A stretch of 64,000 nucleotides of DNA, taken from Enterococcus timonensis (GTDB lineage Bacteria; Bacillota; Bacilli; Lactobacillales; Enterococcaceae). Below are positions 41,327 through 49,826 of the stretch, piece after piece; within the stretch, counting starts at the first letter, position 1, and the number at the start of each line of letters is the position of its first letter. Location of the stretch: NCBI RefSeq assembly GCF_900104595.1, contig NZ_FNVY01000002.1, positions 62,001 to 126,000 of the forward strand, given 5' to 3'. The notes beneath the pieces are model-generated. The model was not told where the DNA came from. It made no database searches and saw only the letters and a program-made list of their open reading frames with translations. The position numbers and the translations under genes were made by a program.

Positions 41327-44059
41327 TTATTCAGGATTTAGCGCGGTTATTTTACGTTTTAAAATAAATGGCAAGCTGAAGAGGGCCACGAAAACTAGAA
41401 GAATGATCGTATTGATAAATGGACTTGTTGCTAATCCATTTAACGCATAGCTCAGGCCGTTGAGTAAATAAGTTCCTGGTAAAAATTTGCCGATTGTTTG
41501 ATACAAGCCAGACAACATAGCGTTTGGTAAAAGTCCGCCAGAAACAATCAATTGAACAAATAATAATCCTAAGCTGCCTAAGACGCCCAATGTTCCCCAC
41601 CAGCGATCAAAGGCAAAGACGATTAAAGTAAATAATGAACCACCTAAAACTAACAATAATAATAAAGTGATCGGATGAGTTACTACCACACCCATCCACA
41701 TTGTAACAAGTAAAATGCCAACAGCTTGTAAAACAATTGCCGTAGCTAATAGCGCAATTTTTTGCAATCTTGGTTGTGCTTGGAATCGGCGGCTGTAACG
41801 ATTAAAACCAAGTTCAGTTAAGACCGCGCCGATAAAGAGAACCATCATCAGAACTAAGGGGGAGAGAACGGATAATAGTGGTTTGGATAAATTATCTACT
41901 TGTGTTTGATTAGTAACCGGCGTTACAAAATGTTCAACATTTGCCGCAGTAAAATTTAAATTGCTAACTTGTTTGCTACCGTCAGCTAATTTTTCATTAA
42001 GTGTCGCCATTCCTTCATCTTCTAAAATAATACCAGCACTTAATTGATCCGCGCCGTCATTTAATTGCGTTACGCCATCAATCAACGTTGGCACTTGCGC
42101 GTCAAGTTCACCGAGGCCAGCTGCTAATGCTTGCGAACCTGCAGCAAGTTGATCGCTATTGGCTACTAGTTGATGGCTGCCTGTAGCAAGTTGATTCACA
42201 CCAGAAGTCAATGTTGGCACTTGACCATTTAATTGACTTAAACCATTTGCTAAATCAGAAGCGCCTGAATTTAATTGATTATTATTAGCCACTAATTGAT
42301 TGCTGCCGTCAGCTGCTTGTTGAACGCCAGCTGTATATGCTTGAATGGAAGGAAGCAAGCCGCCTGATCCATTTAATCCAGCACTGACTTGTGCTAAACC
42401 ATCGTGAATGGTATTGCTAGCTTGAATGGCACCCATCGTTTCAGCAGTATCGCCTTGTTGTTTCAAACCAGCGCTGACTTGTGCTAAACCAGCTTGAAGA
42501 GTGGCGATTGCTTGTTTAGATCCAGCAACAACAGTTGGTGTACCTTCTGATAATTTAGCAACAGCTGCTTTTAAAGTTTCCAATTGATGTTGAACATCTT
42601 CCATTGGTTCTTTCGTTTGTGCTAAGGCAGTTGCTGTGTTGGTTAAATCAGCACCAACATTTGTCGCATCGGCACCGGCATTGGTTAACGCCGTTTTGCC
42701 GTCATTCATGCTAGTTGTAAGTGATCCTTTTAATTGTGCTAATTTAATCGCAGCAGAAGGATCAGCTTTCAAAATGGCCATCGCTATTTCCGGATCAGCT
42801 AAAATTTCAGCCACTTCAGTAGCAGCATCGCCAGCAGCCGTAAAATTACTTCCCGCAGCTGTTAAATCAGTTTTCAAAGATTCCATATTGCCAGAAACAT
42901 TAATTAATGATGTTTGCATGCTAGTAAGAGCTCCACCAACTGTCACTAAATCATTTACCAATTGCTGGCTTCCTTCACCGTTGACACTATAATTTAAATC
43001 GATGACTCCTTGATTCAAAGCATCAAGACCGGCAAGGAGTTCTTCAATTTGTGCTTGACCTTCTGCCGATTGTTGATCGATATTATTGGCTGCCTCACTT
43101 AAAGCGGCAGTTAATTGTTGACTACCGGCAGTCAATTGACCAATGGCATCATTAATTTGTTGTGTGCCACTATTTAAAGCTGCATTATTTCCAGCTAAAG
43201 TTGCAAGACCGGAATTAATTTGACTAGCGCCAGTCGTATATGAGGCGATGCCAGAATTTAATTGGCTGCCACCATCATTTAATTGAGTGACACCAGTTGC
43301 TAACGGCCCGCTGGCGGCTTGCAATTTATCAAGTCCGTCATTGATTTGACTAGCGCCGTCAGTGTAAGATGCTACGCCAGTATTTAAATCTGAACCGCCA
43401 GTAGCTAATTGATCAACGCCAGTAACTAGAGGTTGAGATTTATCTAATAATTCATGGAGCCCGCTAGTTAATTGTTGGCTACCAGAATTTAATTGTTCCG
43501 TACCAGCTTTTAATTGCTCCGTGCCGTCAGCGGCTTGACTGATGCCAGTGCCGAGCTCGGTTAATGCTGCAAAAACATTTTCGTTGTAAGCTGTTTGAAC
43601 ACTAGCGATTACTTCAGCTCGTAATTTTTCTGCCACTTGTTCAGTGATCATATGAGAAGCAAAGTTATTGTGATCAGACATTTCGATATCGATTTGACTA
43701 GCGGCAGGTGATTCGTCCAGCGCAGTCGTTGCATTTGTAGAAAAATTTTCTGGTAAGGTCACTTTCATCAGAAAAGTACCATTTTTAATGCCAGCATTGG
43801 CTTCTGATTCGGAAACAAAACGCCAGGCGACTTGGTCATTTTCAGATAATTTTTCCTCAACGCCGGTTCCGAGATCAACCATTTCTCCTTGAAATTCAGC
43901 GGGCTCGTCTTCATTGACCACCGCCACATTGATATTACTTGTGCTCACTTCTTGTTCATAAGTCACGAAATCCATCGCCACATACAATAAGAGCAGAGGA
44001 ACTACAACAATTAAGCCTAACAAAAGTAAAAGCTTCGAACGTTTCTTTCCAGTATTCAT
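41327..44059 (-). CDS. YhgE/Pip-domain membrane protein with long repeat region
   Basis: A 910-residue membrane protein of the YhgE/Pip family. One N-terminal transmembrane helix (about 9-31) leads to an extracellular YhgE N-domain (NINVAVVNEDEPAEFQGE). A long coiled region (about 165-700) with repeating QL-x2-G-x3-L-x2-G units follows. Five C-terminal membrane helices related to ABC-2 permeases close it. Relatives include the phage receptor Pip of lactococci and YueB/EsaA of type VII secretion. A 42-residue tandem repeat lies near 210-295. The ATG at 44059 follows AGGTGG. It is co-transcribed with the MarR regulator. Its transport role, if any, is unknown. Confidence 0.88.
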   Translation of the reverse strand: MNTGKKRSKLLLLLGLIVVVPLLLLYVAMDFVTYEQEVSTSNINVAVVNEDEPAEFQGEMVDLGTGVEEKLSENDQVAWRFVSESEANAGIKNGTFLMKVTLPENFSTNATTALDESPAASQIDIEMSDHNNFASHMITEQVAEKLRAEVIASVQTAYNENVFAALTELGTGISQAADGTEQLKAGTEQLNSGSQQLTSGLHELLDKSQPLVTGVDQLATGGSDLNTGVASYTDGASQINDGLDKLQAASGPLATGVTQLNDGGSQLNSGIASYTTGASQINSGLATLAGNNAALNSGTQQINDAIGQLTAGSQQLTAALSEAANNIDQQSAEGQAQIEELLAGLDALNQGVIDLNYSVNGEGSQQLVNDLVTVGGALTSMQTSLINVSGNMESLKTDLTAAGSNFTAAGDAATEVAEILADPEIAMAILKADPSAAIKLAQLKGSLTTSMNDGKTALTNAGADATNVGADLTNTATALAQTKEPMEDVQHQLETLKAAVAKLSEGTPTVVAGSKQAIATLQAGLAQVSAGLKQQGDTAETMGAIQASNTIHDGLAQVSAGLNGSGGLLPSIQAYTAGVQQAADGSNQLVANNNQLNSGASDLANGLSQLNGQVPTLTSGVNQLATGSHQLVANSDQLAAGSQALAAGLGELDAQVPTLIDGVTQLNDGADQLSAGIILEDEGMATLNEKLADGSKQVSNLNFTAANVEHFVTPVTNQTQVDNLSKPLLSVLSPLVLMMVLFIGAVLTELGFNRYSRRFQAQPRLQKIALLATAIVLQAVGILLVTMWMGVVVTHPITLLLLLVLGGSLFTLIVFAFDRWWGTLGVLGSLGLLFVQLIVSGGLLPNAMLSGLYQTIGKFLPGTYLLNGLSYALNGLATSPFINTIILLVFVALFSLPFILKRKITALNPE

Positions 44060-44091
44060 AAAGTTACTACCACCTTTTTTCTCAATAGTTT

Positions 44092-44124
44092 AGTTCACGA
44101 TATAAATAGTATATGCCGTGAACT
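44092..44124 (-). promoter_or_regulatory. Palindromic operator at the YhgE-marR promoter
   Basis: AGTTCACG (44092-44099) and CGTGAACT (44117-44124) are perfect inverted arms across 17 bp. The interval contains TATACT-like -10 sequence on the minus strand. A repressor bound here, probably the operon's own MarR protein, would block the promoter. Confidence 0.6.
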
Positions 44125-44434
44125 TTATGAGTATCGCACATGGAAAATGAATCTGTCAAATTAATATTTAATTAAAAAAGAAAGAAGAAATGTATTTTTA
44201 TAAATTGTATAAAAAGAAGAAAGCATCTTCTTTCTTGTGGTTATCATGTTTTTTTGCGGTTAATCTCGTTAACGAATATTAAAATATGGATTTAAATAAA
44301 CGAAAATGAAAGAATTATTTTTTTGATTTTTTGTGTAGAAATTAGTAAAACGACCGCTAAAAATTTAGAAAAAAAAGCTTTAACGAAAAGTTTGCTAATC
44401 CGTTAAGCTATCGAATGAATCGGCTACACTAGAC
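44125..44434. other. AT-rich intergenic region upstream of an IS element
   Basis: About 310 bp without a gene. A short hairpin AAAGAAGA/TCTTCTTT lies at about 44212-44234 without a U run. All frames are closed. The left end of the IS3-family element follows. The N-terminal part of the gene broken on the other side of that element is not found here, so DNA has been lost. Confidence 0.5.
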
Positions 44435-44489
44435 TAGACAAAAAAAATAAGGTGTGTAGAATAGAAAAAAACACACTGGAGGAATTTTT

Positions 44490-44780
44490 ATGTCAAGACG
44501 TCCACGAAGAACTTATTCAAAAGAATTTAAACAACAGGTAGTCGATCTATATCTAGCCGGAAAATCACGGGTAGAAATTATTCGTGAGTATGAATTAACC
44601 GCTTCTTCTTTTGATAAATGGATTAAACAAGCAGAAACCTCTGGTTCTTTCAAAGAGAAAGATAACTTGACCCCAGAACAAAAAGAAATGATCGCTTTGC
44701 GCAAGCGAAACCAACAGCTAGAAATGGAAAATGATATTTTAAAGCAAGCAGCGCTGATATTCGGACGAAAAGACAAGTAA
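44490..44780 (+). CDS. IS3-family transposase OrfA (element 1)
   Basis: A 96-residue OrfA with helix-turn-helix (TYSKEFKQQVVDLYLAGKS, then ELTASSFDKWIKQAE) and a leucine-zipper helix (LRKRNQQLEMENDILKQAAL). The ATG at 44490 follows GGAGG. Near its end the run A-AAA-G in CGAAAAGAC allows a -1 shift into the orfB frame (KRQVIDANKHKYSIS). The usual OrfAB transposase would then be made. Confidence 0.9.
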   Translation: MSRRPRRTYSKEFKQQVVDLYLAGKSRVEIIREYELTASSFDKWIKQAETSGSFKEKDNLTPEQKEMIALRKRNQQLEMENDILKQAALIFGRKDK

Positions 44781-44815
44781 TTGATGCCAATAAGCACAAA
44801 TACTCGATATCAGCG

Positions 44816-45661
44816 ATGTGTAAAGTCTTAGGGATTTCCCGTCAAACGTATTATTACCATCCAAAACTCGTAAAAAATGAAGCTGAATTGGAAGAAGCTA
44901 TCACAGAAGAATTTGTTCGTAATCGCAAGGCTTACGGCACAAGAAAATTAAAACAAATCTTAGCGAATCGCGACATCCAAGTGAGTCGTCGGAGAATCGG
45001 TCGCATCATGAAACAACGGGGATTGAAATCGAGCTATACTTTGGCTCATTTCAAAAACCATTCCTCTTCCTGTAATGAATCAAAAACAGATAATATTTTA
45101 GCTCGAGATTTTAGAAATAAAGAGCCTCTGGAAGCTATTGTCACTGATTTAACTTATGTACGTGTTGGGAAAAAATGGCATTATATTTGTTTGATTCTTG
45201 ATTTGTTCAATCGAGAAATTATTGGGTATTCTTGTGGCAAAAGAAAAGATGCAAGCTTGGTCAAGCGGGCTTTTACTCGTATTTCTTATCCATTGACAGA
45301 AGTGCAGCTCTTCCACACCGATCGTGGAAAAGAATTTGACAATCAAACGATTGAAGAGATTATTGGAGCCTTTGGCATTACTCGCTCTCTGAGCAAAAAA
45401 GGTTGTCCTTATGATAATGCAGTAGCTGAATCTACATACAAGTCAGTGAAGGTAGAATTTGTTCATCAATTTCGGTTTGAGTCTTTGGAACAGTTAGAAT
45501 TAGAATTATTTGACTACGTCAATTGGTGGAATCATTTACGATTGCATGGGACACTTGGTTACGAGACACCAATTGGATTTCGTTATCAGAGATTGGCGAA
45601 GCGAACCCTTGATAATGAGCGCGGATATGATACACCGAGTGAGGCGGCTTCATTCATTTGA
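44816..45661 (+). CDS. IS3-family transposase OrfB (element 1)
   Basis: The catalytic DDE transposase part, 281 residues from the first ATG; the natural product is probably the frameshift fusion entering near 44766. The catalytic residues are Asp in VTDLTYVRVG, Asp in FHTDRGKEF and Glu in NAVAESTYKSVK, so it looks functional. HTH_21 (NRKAYGTRKLKQILANRD) precedes the catalytic core. Confidence 0.92.
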   Translation: MCKVLGISRQTYYYHPKLVKNEAELEEAITEEFVRNRKAYGTRKLKQILANRDIQVSRRRIGRIMKQRGLKSSYTLAHFKNHSSSCNESKTDNILARDFRNKEPLEAIVTDLTYVRVGKKWHYICLILDLFNREIIGYSCGKRKDASLVKRAFTRISYPLTEVQLFHTDRGKEFDNQTIEEIIGAFGITRSLSKKGCPYDNAVAESTYKSVKVEFVHQFRFESLEQLELELFDYVNWWNHLRLHGTLGYETPIGFRYQRLAKRTLDNERGYDTPSEAASFI

Positions 45662-45761
45662 GTGAGCTTCTGCCGTAGAGAATCATATCCGAGGAGGCTC
45701 ATTGTCAAGGGCAATCGGAATAATAACACGAGACAAAAAATGACACCTTATAAATTTTGTC

Positions 45762-45884
45762 AAAAAAAGTGTTGCCATTTCACTTTTACTTTACGATGAT
45801 GGAAAGCTAGAGGTAATAAGCACAGATTGGAAGAAAAAAGAATCATTGGAGAAGTTAGGTGTGCAAAGAGGAATACTTAAATAA
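45762..45884 (+). pseudogene. 3' remnant of a gene cut by the IS element
   Basis: Directly after the IS right end a frame runs without a start to TAA at 45882. It encodes about 40 residues, including SVAISLLLYDDGKLEV and then ISTDWKKKESLEKLGVQ. The composition and the next gene, 14 bp away with its own AAAGGAG, indicate the C-terminus of a real protein. The family is not recognised. Since the following genes look like immunity-type small proteins, this may be the end of a polymorphic toxin; that is inference. Confidence 0.5.
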
Positions 45885-45898
45885 AAGGAGCAAATATA

Positions 45899-46252
45899 AT
45901 GAATGACGATGATATTGGATTTGCTAATAATGTATCAATCGGATTTTTGGATGTATCGACAATGGAGTTGACTAGAATTGACCATGTGGATGAGAATCAC
46001 TTTATTTTCACAAGAATTCAATCCTCGTTTGATTGGTTTTACCAAGGAGACGTGATGATTATTCCTGATCCAGTACCAACACCCAGAAGAAACTGGAATA
46101 AAATCGCTTCTGTAAACGGTCAAGAAATTGAGTGCATGGGAGAGTTTATTGTGTTCTTTCATTTTGAAAACATTAAAGGAAAATTGAATTTTGCAACATC
46201 GCTTTCTTTACCAGAATTTAATCATATAAAGCAAGGCTTGGCCGAGGTGTAA
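45899..46252 (+). CDS. Hypothetical protein, 117 residues (possible immunity protein)
   Basis: A small acidic cytoplasmic protein that I do not recognise. The ATG at 45899 follows AAAGGAG by eight bases. The sequence alternates beta strands and aromatic residues (FIFTRIQSSFDWFYQGDVM), with a proline-rich turn (IPDPVPTPRR). It follows the truncated gene by 14 bp in the same direction, so the two were one operon. Small acidic proteins behind a toxin C-terminus are commonly immunity proteins; this is only contextual. Confidence 0.6.
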   Translation: MNDDDIGFANNVSIGFLDVSTMELTRIDHVDENHFIFTRIQSSFDWFYQGDVMIIPDPVPTPRRNWNKIASVNGQEIECMGEFIVFFHFENIKGKLNFATSLSLPEFNHIKQGLAEV

Positions 46253-46260
46253 TTTCTCAT

Positions 46261-46344
46261 CTGAATCATTCAAAGCGGATAATCGAATACATTGAAGTTT
46301 TTTATTGGAATATCGTGCAATTAGAAGAAGCAAAGGAGGAATAA
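46261..46344 (+). pseudogene. Possible C-terminal gene remnant
   Basis: A short open stretch ends in TAA at 46342 and encodes SKRIIEYIEVFYWNIV followed by QLEEAKEE. It looks like a helical protein end and ends right before the Shine-Dalgarno-started gene at 46347. It could be a decayed third gene or chance. Confidence 0.25.
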
Positions 46345-46346
46345 TA

Positions 46347-46748
46347 ATGAGGGCAAATCAAGTGAGCATTAAGCTGGAAAGATTTTTTGACAAAGAAAAA
46401 TTGGGTGTTGAAGACTTGGAGATTAATGTTTATGCTGATGCAAATAATGTGTATGAGGCATTGACGGCTGCGTACTTTGAGGTGTTACAAGAGCTGCAAA
46501 ATGAAGGAGATATTCATCTTCCTAAATTTGGTCGTAGAGAGCATTATCCTACGAATAACTTTATTTTCAAAAGAAATTTTTCGGATTTCTTGGAGCAAAG
46601 TGAATATGAAGATAAATGGAGAGATTTTAAAAAAGTATCTCCGACACTAGAGGAACAATTCCTAGAGAAAATGAATTTGAAGGACAAATATAATATATAT
46701 GTAGATAAAAAACGGAACGACTACTTGAAAGAAAAAAACGAAAACTAA
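46347..46748 (+). CDS. Hypothetical protein, 133 residues (possible immunity protein)
   Basis: An unrecognised soluble protein rich in Glu, Lys and Asn. The ATG at 46347 is seven bases after AAAGGAGG, which decides the start. The N-terminal half (VSIKLERFFDKEKLGVEDLE) is alpha/beta and the second half is charged helices. It is the last gene of the operon broken by element 1 and ends before a strong terminator. An immunity role is possible but unproven. Confidence 0.6.
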   Translation: MRANQVSIKLERFFDKEKLGVEDLEINVYADANNVYEALTAAYFEVLQELQNEGDIHLPKFGRREHYPTNNFIFKRNFSDFLEQSEYEDKWRDFKKVSPTLEEQFLEKMNLKDKYNIYVDKKRNDYLKEKNEN

Positions 46749-46816
46749 CTTAGTATTTGAAAATTTGGAAACTAGATTTATTAGCTATATATTTTCCTTT
46801 TTTGGATAAAAAAATA

Positions 46817-46863
46817 AAAGCCTAGAAGCGCTGAATTATCAGCGGTATCTAGGCTTTTGTTTT
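46817..46863 (+). terminator. Terminator of the IS-broken operon
   Basis: AAAAGCCTAGA..CGCTGA pairs with TCAGCG..TCTAGGCTTTT, then TGTTTT. Confidence 0.85.
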
Positions 46864-46867
46864 GGAC

Positions 46868-46878
46868 TATTCCCACTC
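46868..46878. other. Putative attachment-site core A (guaA 3'-end-like)
   Basis: TATTCCCACTC; on the minus strand GAGTGGGAATA, which would encode the end EWE-stop typical of GMP synthase. The same 11 bp recurs at 50348 next to an integrase gene. The 3' end of guaA is a known integration site of genomic islands. No guaA coding sequence adjoins, so this is a candidate att remnant only. Confidence 0.4.
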
Positions 46879-47050
46879 CAATATTACGGGTATACCAGAA
46901 ATGCTGTCGAATCAGTGATTCTAGCACTTTTTTAATTCTTAGCGGGAAACAAGATTGATTTAGTGAGCAACTAATAATATTGGGGATTTACAATAGCACA
47001 CTTTATTAAAATCAGGAGCAAGTAAATTGACAAAATAAATTTTTCTGGTA

Positions 47051-47074
47051 TTTTTAGAATGAACGTTCTAGAAA
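47051..47074. promoter_or_regulatory. Palindromic operator in front of the TetR gene
   Basis: TTTTTAGAATGAACGTTCTAGAAA contains the palindrome TAGAA-N6-TTCTA with GAACGTTC at its core. It lies 40 bp before the TetR gene, the usual place for an autoregulatory TetR site. Confidence 0.6.
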
Positions 47075-47113
47075 ATAAAACACAGTATTTTCGTAAGGAA
47101 AGGAGCTTTGATT

Positions 47114-47683
47114 TTGGGAAGAAGTAAAGAATTTGAAGAAGAAGTCGTTTTGGAGAAAGCCATGCATGTCTTTTGGCAACAAGGCTATAATAATACATCC
47201 ATGCAAGAGCTTGTCGATGCAATGGGAATTCATAGACGAAGTATTTACGATACTTTTGGGGACAAACACAACTTATTCCTCTTAACTTTGGATCTATACG
47301 AAACCACACTTGAAAAAGCAATCATGGAAAATCTATCTGAAAAAATGACTATACATGAACAATTAAAAATAATTTTTTCGATTTCAATTAGTGAAAAAAG
47401 TCATGCGGGATGCTTCCTTGTGAATTCTGCTACTGAATTAGCGAACGTGGATCCTCTGATAGAGGAGAAAATTCAAAAATATTTTGACCACGAAGAACAT
47501 CAACTGTTCAATATCCTTTTATTTGCCCAAGAAAAGAATGAACTATCTGCCGCTACGGATATCGAAATACTGGCTAGCTATCTTCATAATGCTTCAGTTG
47601 GTATTCGTGTTTTATCAAAAACAACAAGAAACATCAAAAAATTAAATCGGATTATTGAGCAAACATTATCCTTTGTACAATAA
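47114..47683 (+). CDS. TetR/AcrR-family transcriptional regulator
   Basis: A 189-residue repressor. The TTG at 47114 is preferred, eight bases after GGAG; another TTG two codons upstream is too close. The N-terminal HTH reads EKAMHVFWQQGYNNTSMQEL, then VDAMGIHRRSIYDTFGDKHN, as in the YezE/AcrR subgroup that controls NADPH-dependent reductases. The C-terminal ligand domain contains HAGCFLVNSATELANVDP. It heads a same-strand cluster of SDR (broken), MDR reductase and hydrolase, which it probably controls. Confidence 0.9.
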   Translation: MGRSKEFEEEVVLEKAMHVFWQQGYNNTSMQELVDAMGIHRRSIYDTFGDKHNLFLLTLDLYETTLEKAIMENLSEKMTIHEQLKIIFSISISEKSHAGCFLVNSATELANVDPLIEEKIQKYFDHEEHQLFNILLFAQEKNELSAATDIEILASYLHNASVGIRVLSKTTRNIKKLNRIIEQTLSFVQ

Positions 47684-47697
47684 AGGGGCAGACAATC

Positions 47698-47959
47698 ATG
47701 AAATACACGGTTATTACGGTGCAAGTTCAGGAGTTGGCTATGGAATAGCATTAGACTTTATAGAAAAAAGGAAGAATTTAATTTTACTCGCTCGTCGGAA
47801 AAATCGATTAGGTGAAGATTTTAGAAAAGAATGCCACGGTATCCAGAAACGCTTTATGTAAATCCAGGGGAAGATATATCGACTATCCAACAATCGATTA
47901 AAAATTTGGAAACCGTCAATGCAGAATCATGGGTGGTTTCTTTAAAAGGAGAGAAATGA
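47698..47959 (+). pseudogene. Short-chain dehydrogenase remnant (frameshift plus internal deletion)
   Basis: The gene starts with ATG at 47698 (MKYTVIT). One base is missing at about 47719, so that GASSGVGYGIALDFI, the Rossmann cofactor motif, is in another frame. After LARRKNRL and about 35 further codons the frame changes again at about 47840. An end piece RYPETLYVNPGEDISTIQQ continues to TGA at 47957. About 260 bp remain of a normal gene of about 750 bp, so the catalytic middle is lost. Confidence 0.75.
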
Positions 47960-47962
47960 ACA

Positions 47963-48967
47963 ATGAAAGCAGCGCAAATAAAACGTTATTCAAAAGAGAT
48001 AAATGTGGAAGTTACAGATATTCCCACGCCAAAAATTTCGAAAAATGAGGTGCTTGTGAAAGTCAAAGTGGCAGCCGTTAATCCCTTAGAAATTTTGAAT
48101 ATCACAGGAAGTGTGAAACTCATCCAGGACTATGAAAAACCTTTTACTCTTGGAAATGAATTGACGGGAATTATCGAAGAAGTCGGCAGTGAGGTAACGA
48201 ATTTTAAGAAAGGTGACGAGGTTTATACCAGATTGCCGATTAATAAGATAGGTGCTTTTGCTGAGTATGTGGCCGTGGATCAAGGCGCAATTGGGTACTT
48301 ACCTAAAAATCTGGATTTTGTGACAGGTGCCGGTGTTCCGTTGACCGGGTTAACCGCTTACCAAGCCCTAACAGAAATTTTACAAGCTAAGCCTGGACAA
48401 TCTGTCTTTATTCCTGGTGGATCAGGCAGTTTTGGCCAAATTGCTGTGCCAATTGCACAACATCTTGGCTTGCGTGTAATTGTCTCTGGAAATGCCGGTG
48501 CCAAGGAGCGGATTATCCAAGCGGGAGCCGATCAATACTTAGATTATCGTAAAGAAAATTATTGGGAAGTTTTAAATAAAGTTGATTTTGTCATTGATAC
48601 GTTGGGAGCAAAAGAAATTGATCGAGAACTTTCCATCATCAAACCGGGTGGCAAATTAATTAGCCTAATTGCCGGTCCTAATAAGCAATTTGCTATTAAG
48701 CAAAATTTACCAAAATGGAAACAAGGGTTGTTTGCTGTTGCTGGGGCTAAATTAGATAAAAAAGCTAAACAGCATGATGTGACCTATCACTTTATTTTTG
48801 TCCAAGCAAACGGACAACAACTACAAAAAATTACCGAAATTGTCGAAAAGGAGAACATTGTTCCAGCAATTGATCCTCATGAATTTACTCTAGATGAAGT
48901 TAATGAAGCGCTTCTACTGGTAAGAGATGGGCATCCCAATGGTAAGGTAGTGATTAAATTTGACTAA
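47963..48967 (+). CDS. Zinc-independent MDR-family NAD(P)H quinone oxidoreductase-like protein
   Basis: A 334-residue medium-chain dehydrogenase/reductase. The GroES-like domain begins MKAAQIKRYSKEINVEV, and the cofactor loop GGSGSFGQIAVPIAQHLG is near 152-169. The catalytic zinc ligands of alcohol dehydrogenases are absent (VAAVNPLEI in place of the Cys region), as in quinone oxidoreductases. It probably reduces quinones or reactive carbonyls with NADPH. The ATG at 47963 follows the SDR remnant closely, with GGAGAG upstream, and the stop overlaps the hydrolase gene. Confidence 0.9.
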   Translation: MKAAQIKRYSKEINVEVTDIPTPKISKNEVLVKVKVAAVNPLEILNITGSVKLIQDYEKPFTLGNELTGIIEEVGSEVTNFKKGDEVYTRLPINKIGAFAEYVAVDQGAIGYLPKNLDFVTGAGVPLTGLTAYQALTEILQAKPGQSVFIPGGSGSFGQIAVPIAQHLGLRVIVSGNAGAKERIIQAGADQYLDYRKENYWEVLNKVDFVIDTLGAKEIDRELSIIKPGGKLISLIAGPNKQFAIKQNLPKWKQGLFAVAGAKLDKKAKQHDVTYHFIFVQANGQQLQKITEIVEKENIVPAIDPHEFTLDEVNEALLLVRDGHPNGKVVIKFD

Positions 48968-49826
48968 AAAAGAAAGTGAAAAAAATGATGCTCTGGAACA
49001 GGATTATTTGACAATCCCCAATCTTTTTTTGGAAACAAATAAGCATGTATTTGCTTATCGAGAAATGGGTGAGAAAGTAGGTATTCCGCTAGTAATGCTC
49101 CACCATTTATCCGCAACTTTGGATAATTGGGATTATCGAGTATTAAACCAATTAGCCAAAAATCACTGGGTCATTGTTTTTGATAATGTTGGAGTAGGAC
49201 TGTCCACTGGCAACGTGCCCAGAACCATTGCTGAAATGGTGGATGATGCCTTGGAATTTATCCATGCTCTAGATGTTAATCAAATCGACCTTCTTGGCCT
49301 TTCTATGGGAGGGATGATTGCTCAAGAGCTAGTTGTAAAAGAACCTCAACTTGTTCGGAAATTGATTTTAGTGGGGACTGGTCCGAGAGGTGGACAAGGC
49401 ATATCTGATGTAACAAGGATAACGAATAAAGACCTTGTACGTTCGATTTTTACTAGGAAAGACATAAAAAATTATTTGTTTTTTACTTCAACAGCAAATG
49501 GGAAACAAAAAGCCCAAGAATTCTTGAGTCGAATCCATGAAAGAATCGCTGTAAAAGATAAAAATATCCGACTTTCTAGTTACAATAATCAGTTGAAAGC
49601 AATCAACCGCTGGGGAAAAGATTCTCATTTGGAGTTATCAAGTGTCACCCAACCGACATTGGTAGTGAATGGTGATCACGATCGAATGGTCCCAACGATT
49701 AATTCTTATCAGTTAGCCAAGGAAATTCCTAATACGAAAATCAAAATATATGAAGACGCTGGGCATGGTTCATTGTTTCAATATCCAGATGAATTTACGC
49801 AATTAGTAACGTTCTTTTTAAAATAA
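48960..49826 (+). CDS. Alpha/beta-fold hydrolase
   Basis: A 288-residue hydrolase with the nucleophile Ser in GLSMGGMIAQELV (about 116-128), Asp in VVNGDHDRMVP and His in EDAGHGSLFQYP, a complete triad. The TTG at 48960 overlaps the end of the MDR gene by 8 bp. It has no signal peptide. The combination with an MDR reductase under a TetR regulator is a frequent accessory module in lactic acid bacteria, with unknown natural substrate. Confidence 0.9.
   Translation: MTKKESEKNDALEQDYLTIPNLFLETNKHVFAYREMGEKVGIPLVMLHHLSATLDNWDYRVLNQLAKNHWVIVFDNVGVGLSTGNVPRTIAEMVDDALEFIHALDVNQIDLLGLSMGGMIAQELVVKEPQLVRKLILVGTGPRGGQGISDVTRITNKDLVRSIFTRKDIKNYLFFTSTANGKQKAQEFLSRIHERIAVKDKNIRLSSYNNQLKAINRWGKDSHLELSSVTQPTLVVNGDHDRMVPTINSYQLAKEIPNTKIKIYEDAGHGSLFQYPDEFTQLVTFFLK

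Larger units (their letters stand above)
44435..45763 (+). mobile_element. IS3-family insertion sequence (element 1)
   Basis: A complete-looking element of about 1.33 kb. The ends are imperfect inverted repeats: TAGACAAAAAAAATAAGGTG on the left and, read from the right, TTGACAAAATTTATAAGGTG. Both are followed by T and differ at four or five positions. It carries orfA and orfB with a -1 shift. A target duplication is not obvious, and its right end cuts into a gene remnant. Confidence 0.8.

Noticed and set aside
42636-42992. 118-codon plus-strand ORF inside the YhgE/Pip gene
   Set aside because: An antisense shadow of the Ala/Thr/Ser-rich repeat region with no ribosome binding site.
42000-43560. 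CRISPR-like or other repeat array
   Set aside because: The repeats are in-frame coding repeats of the YhgE/Pip protein, of unequal length and without spacers.
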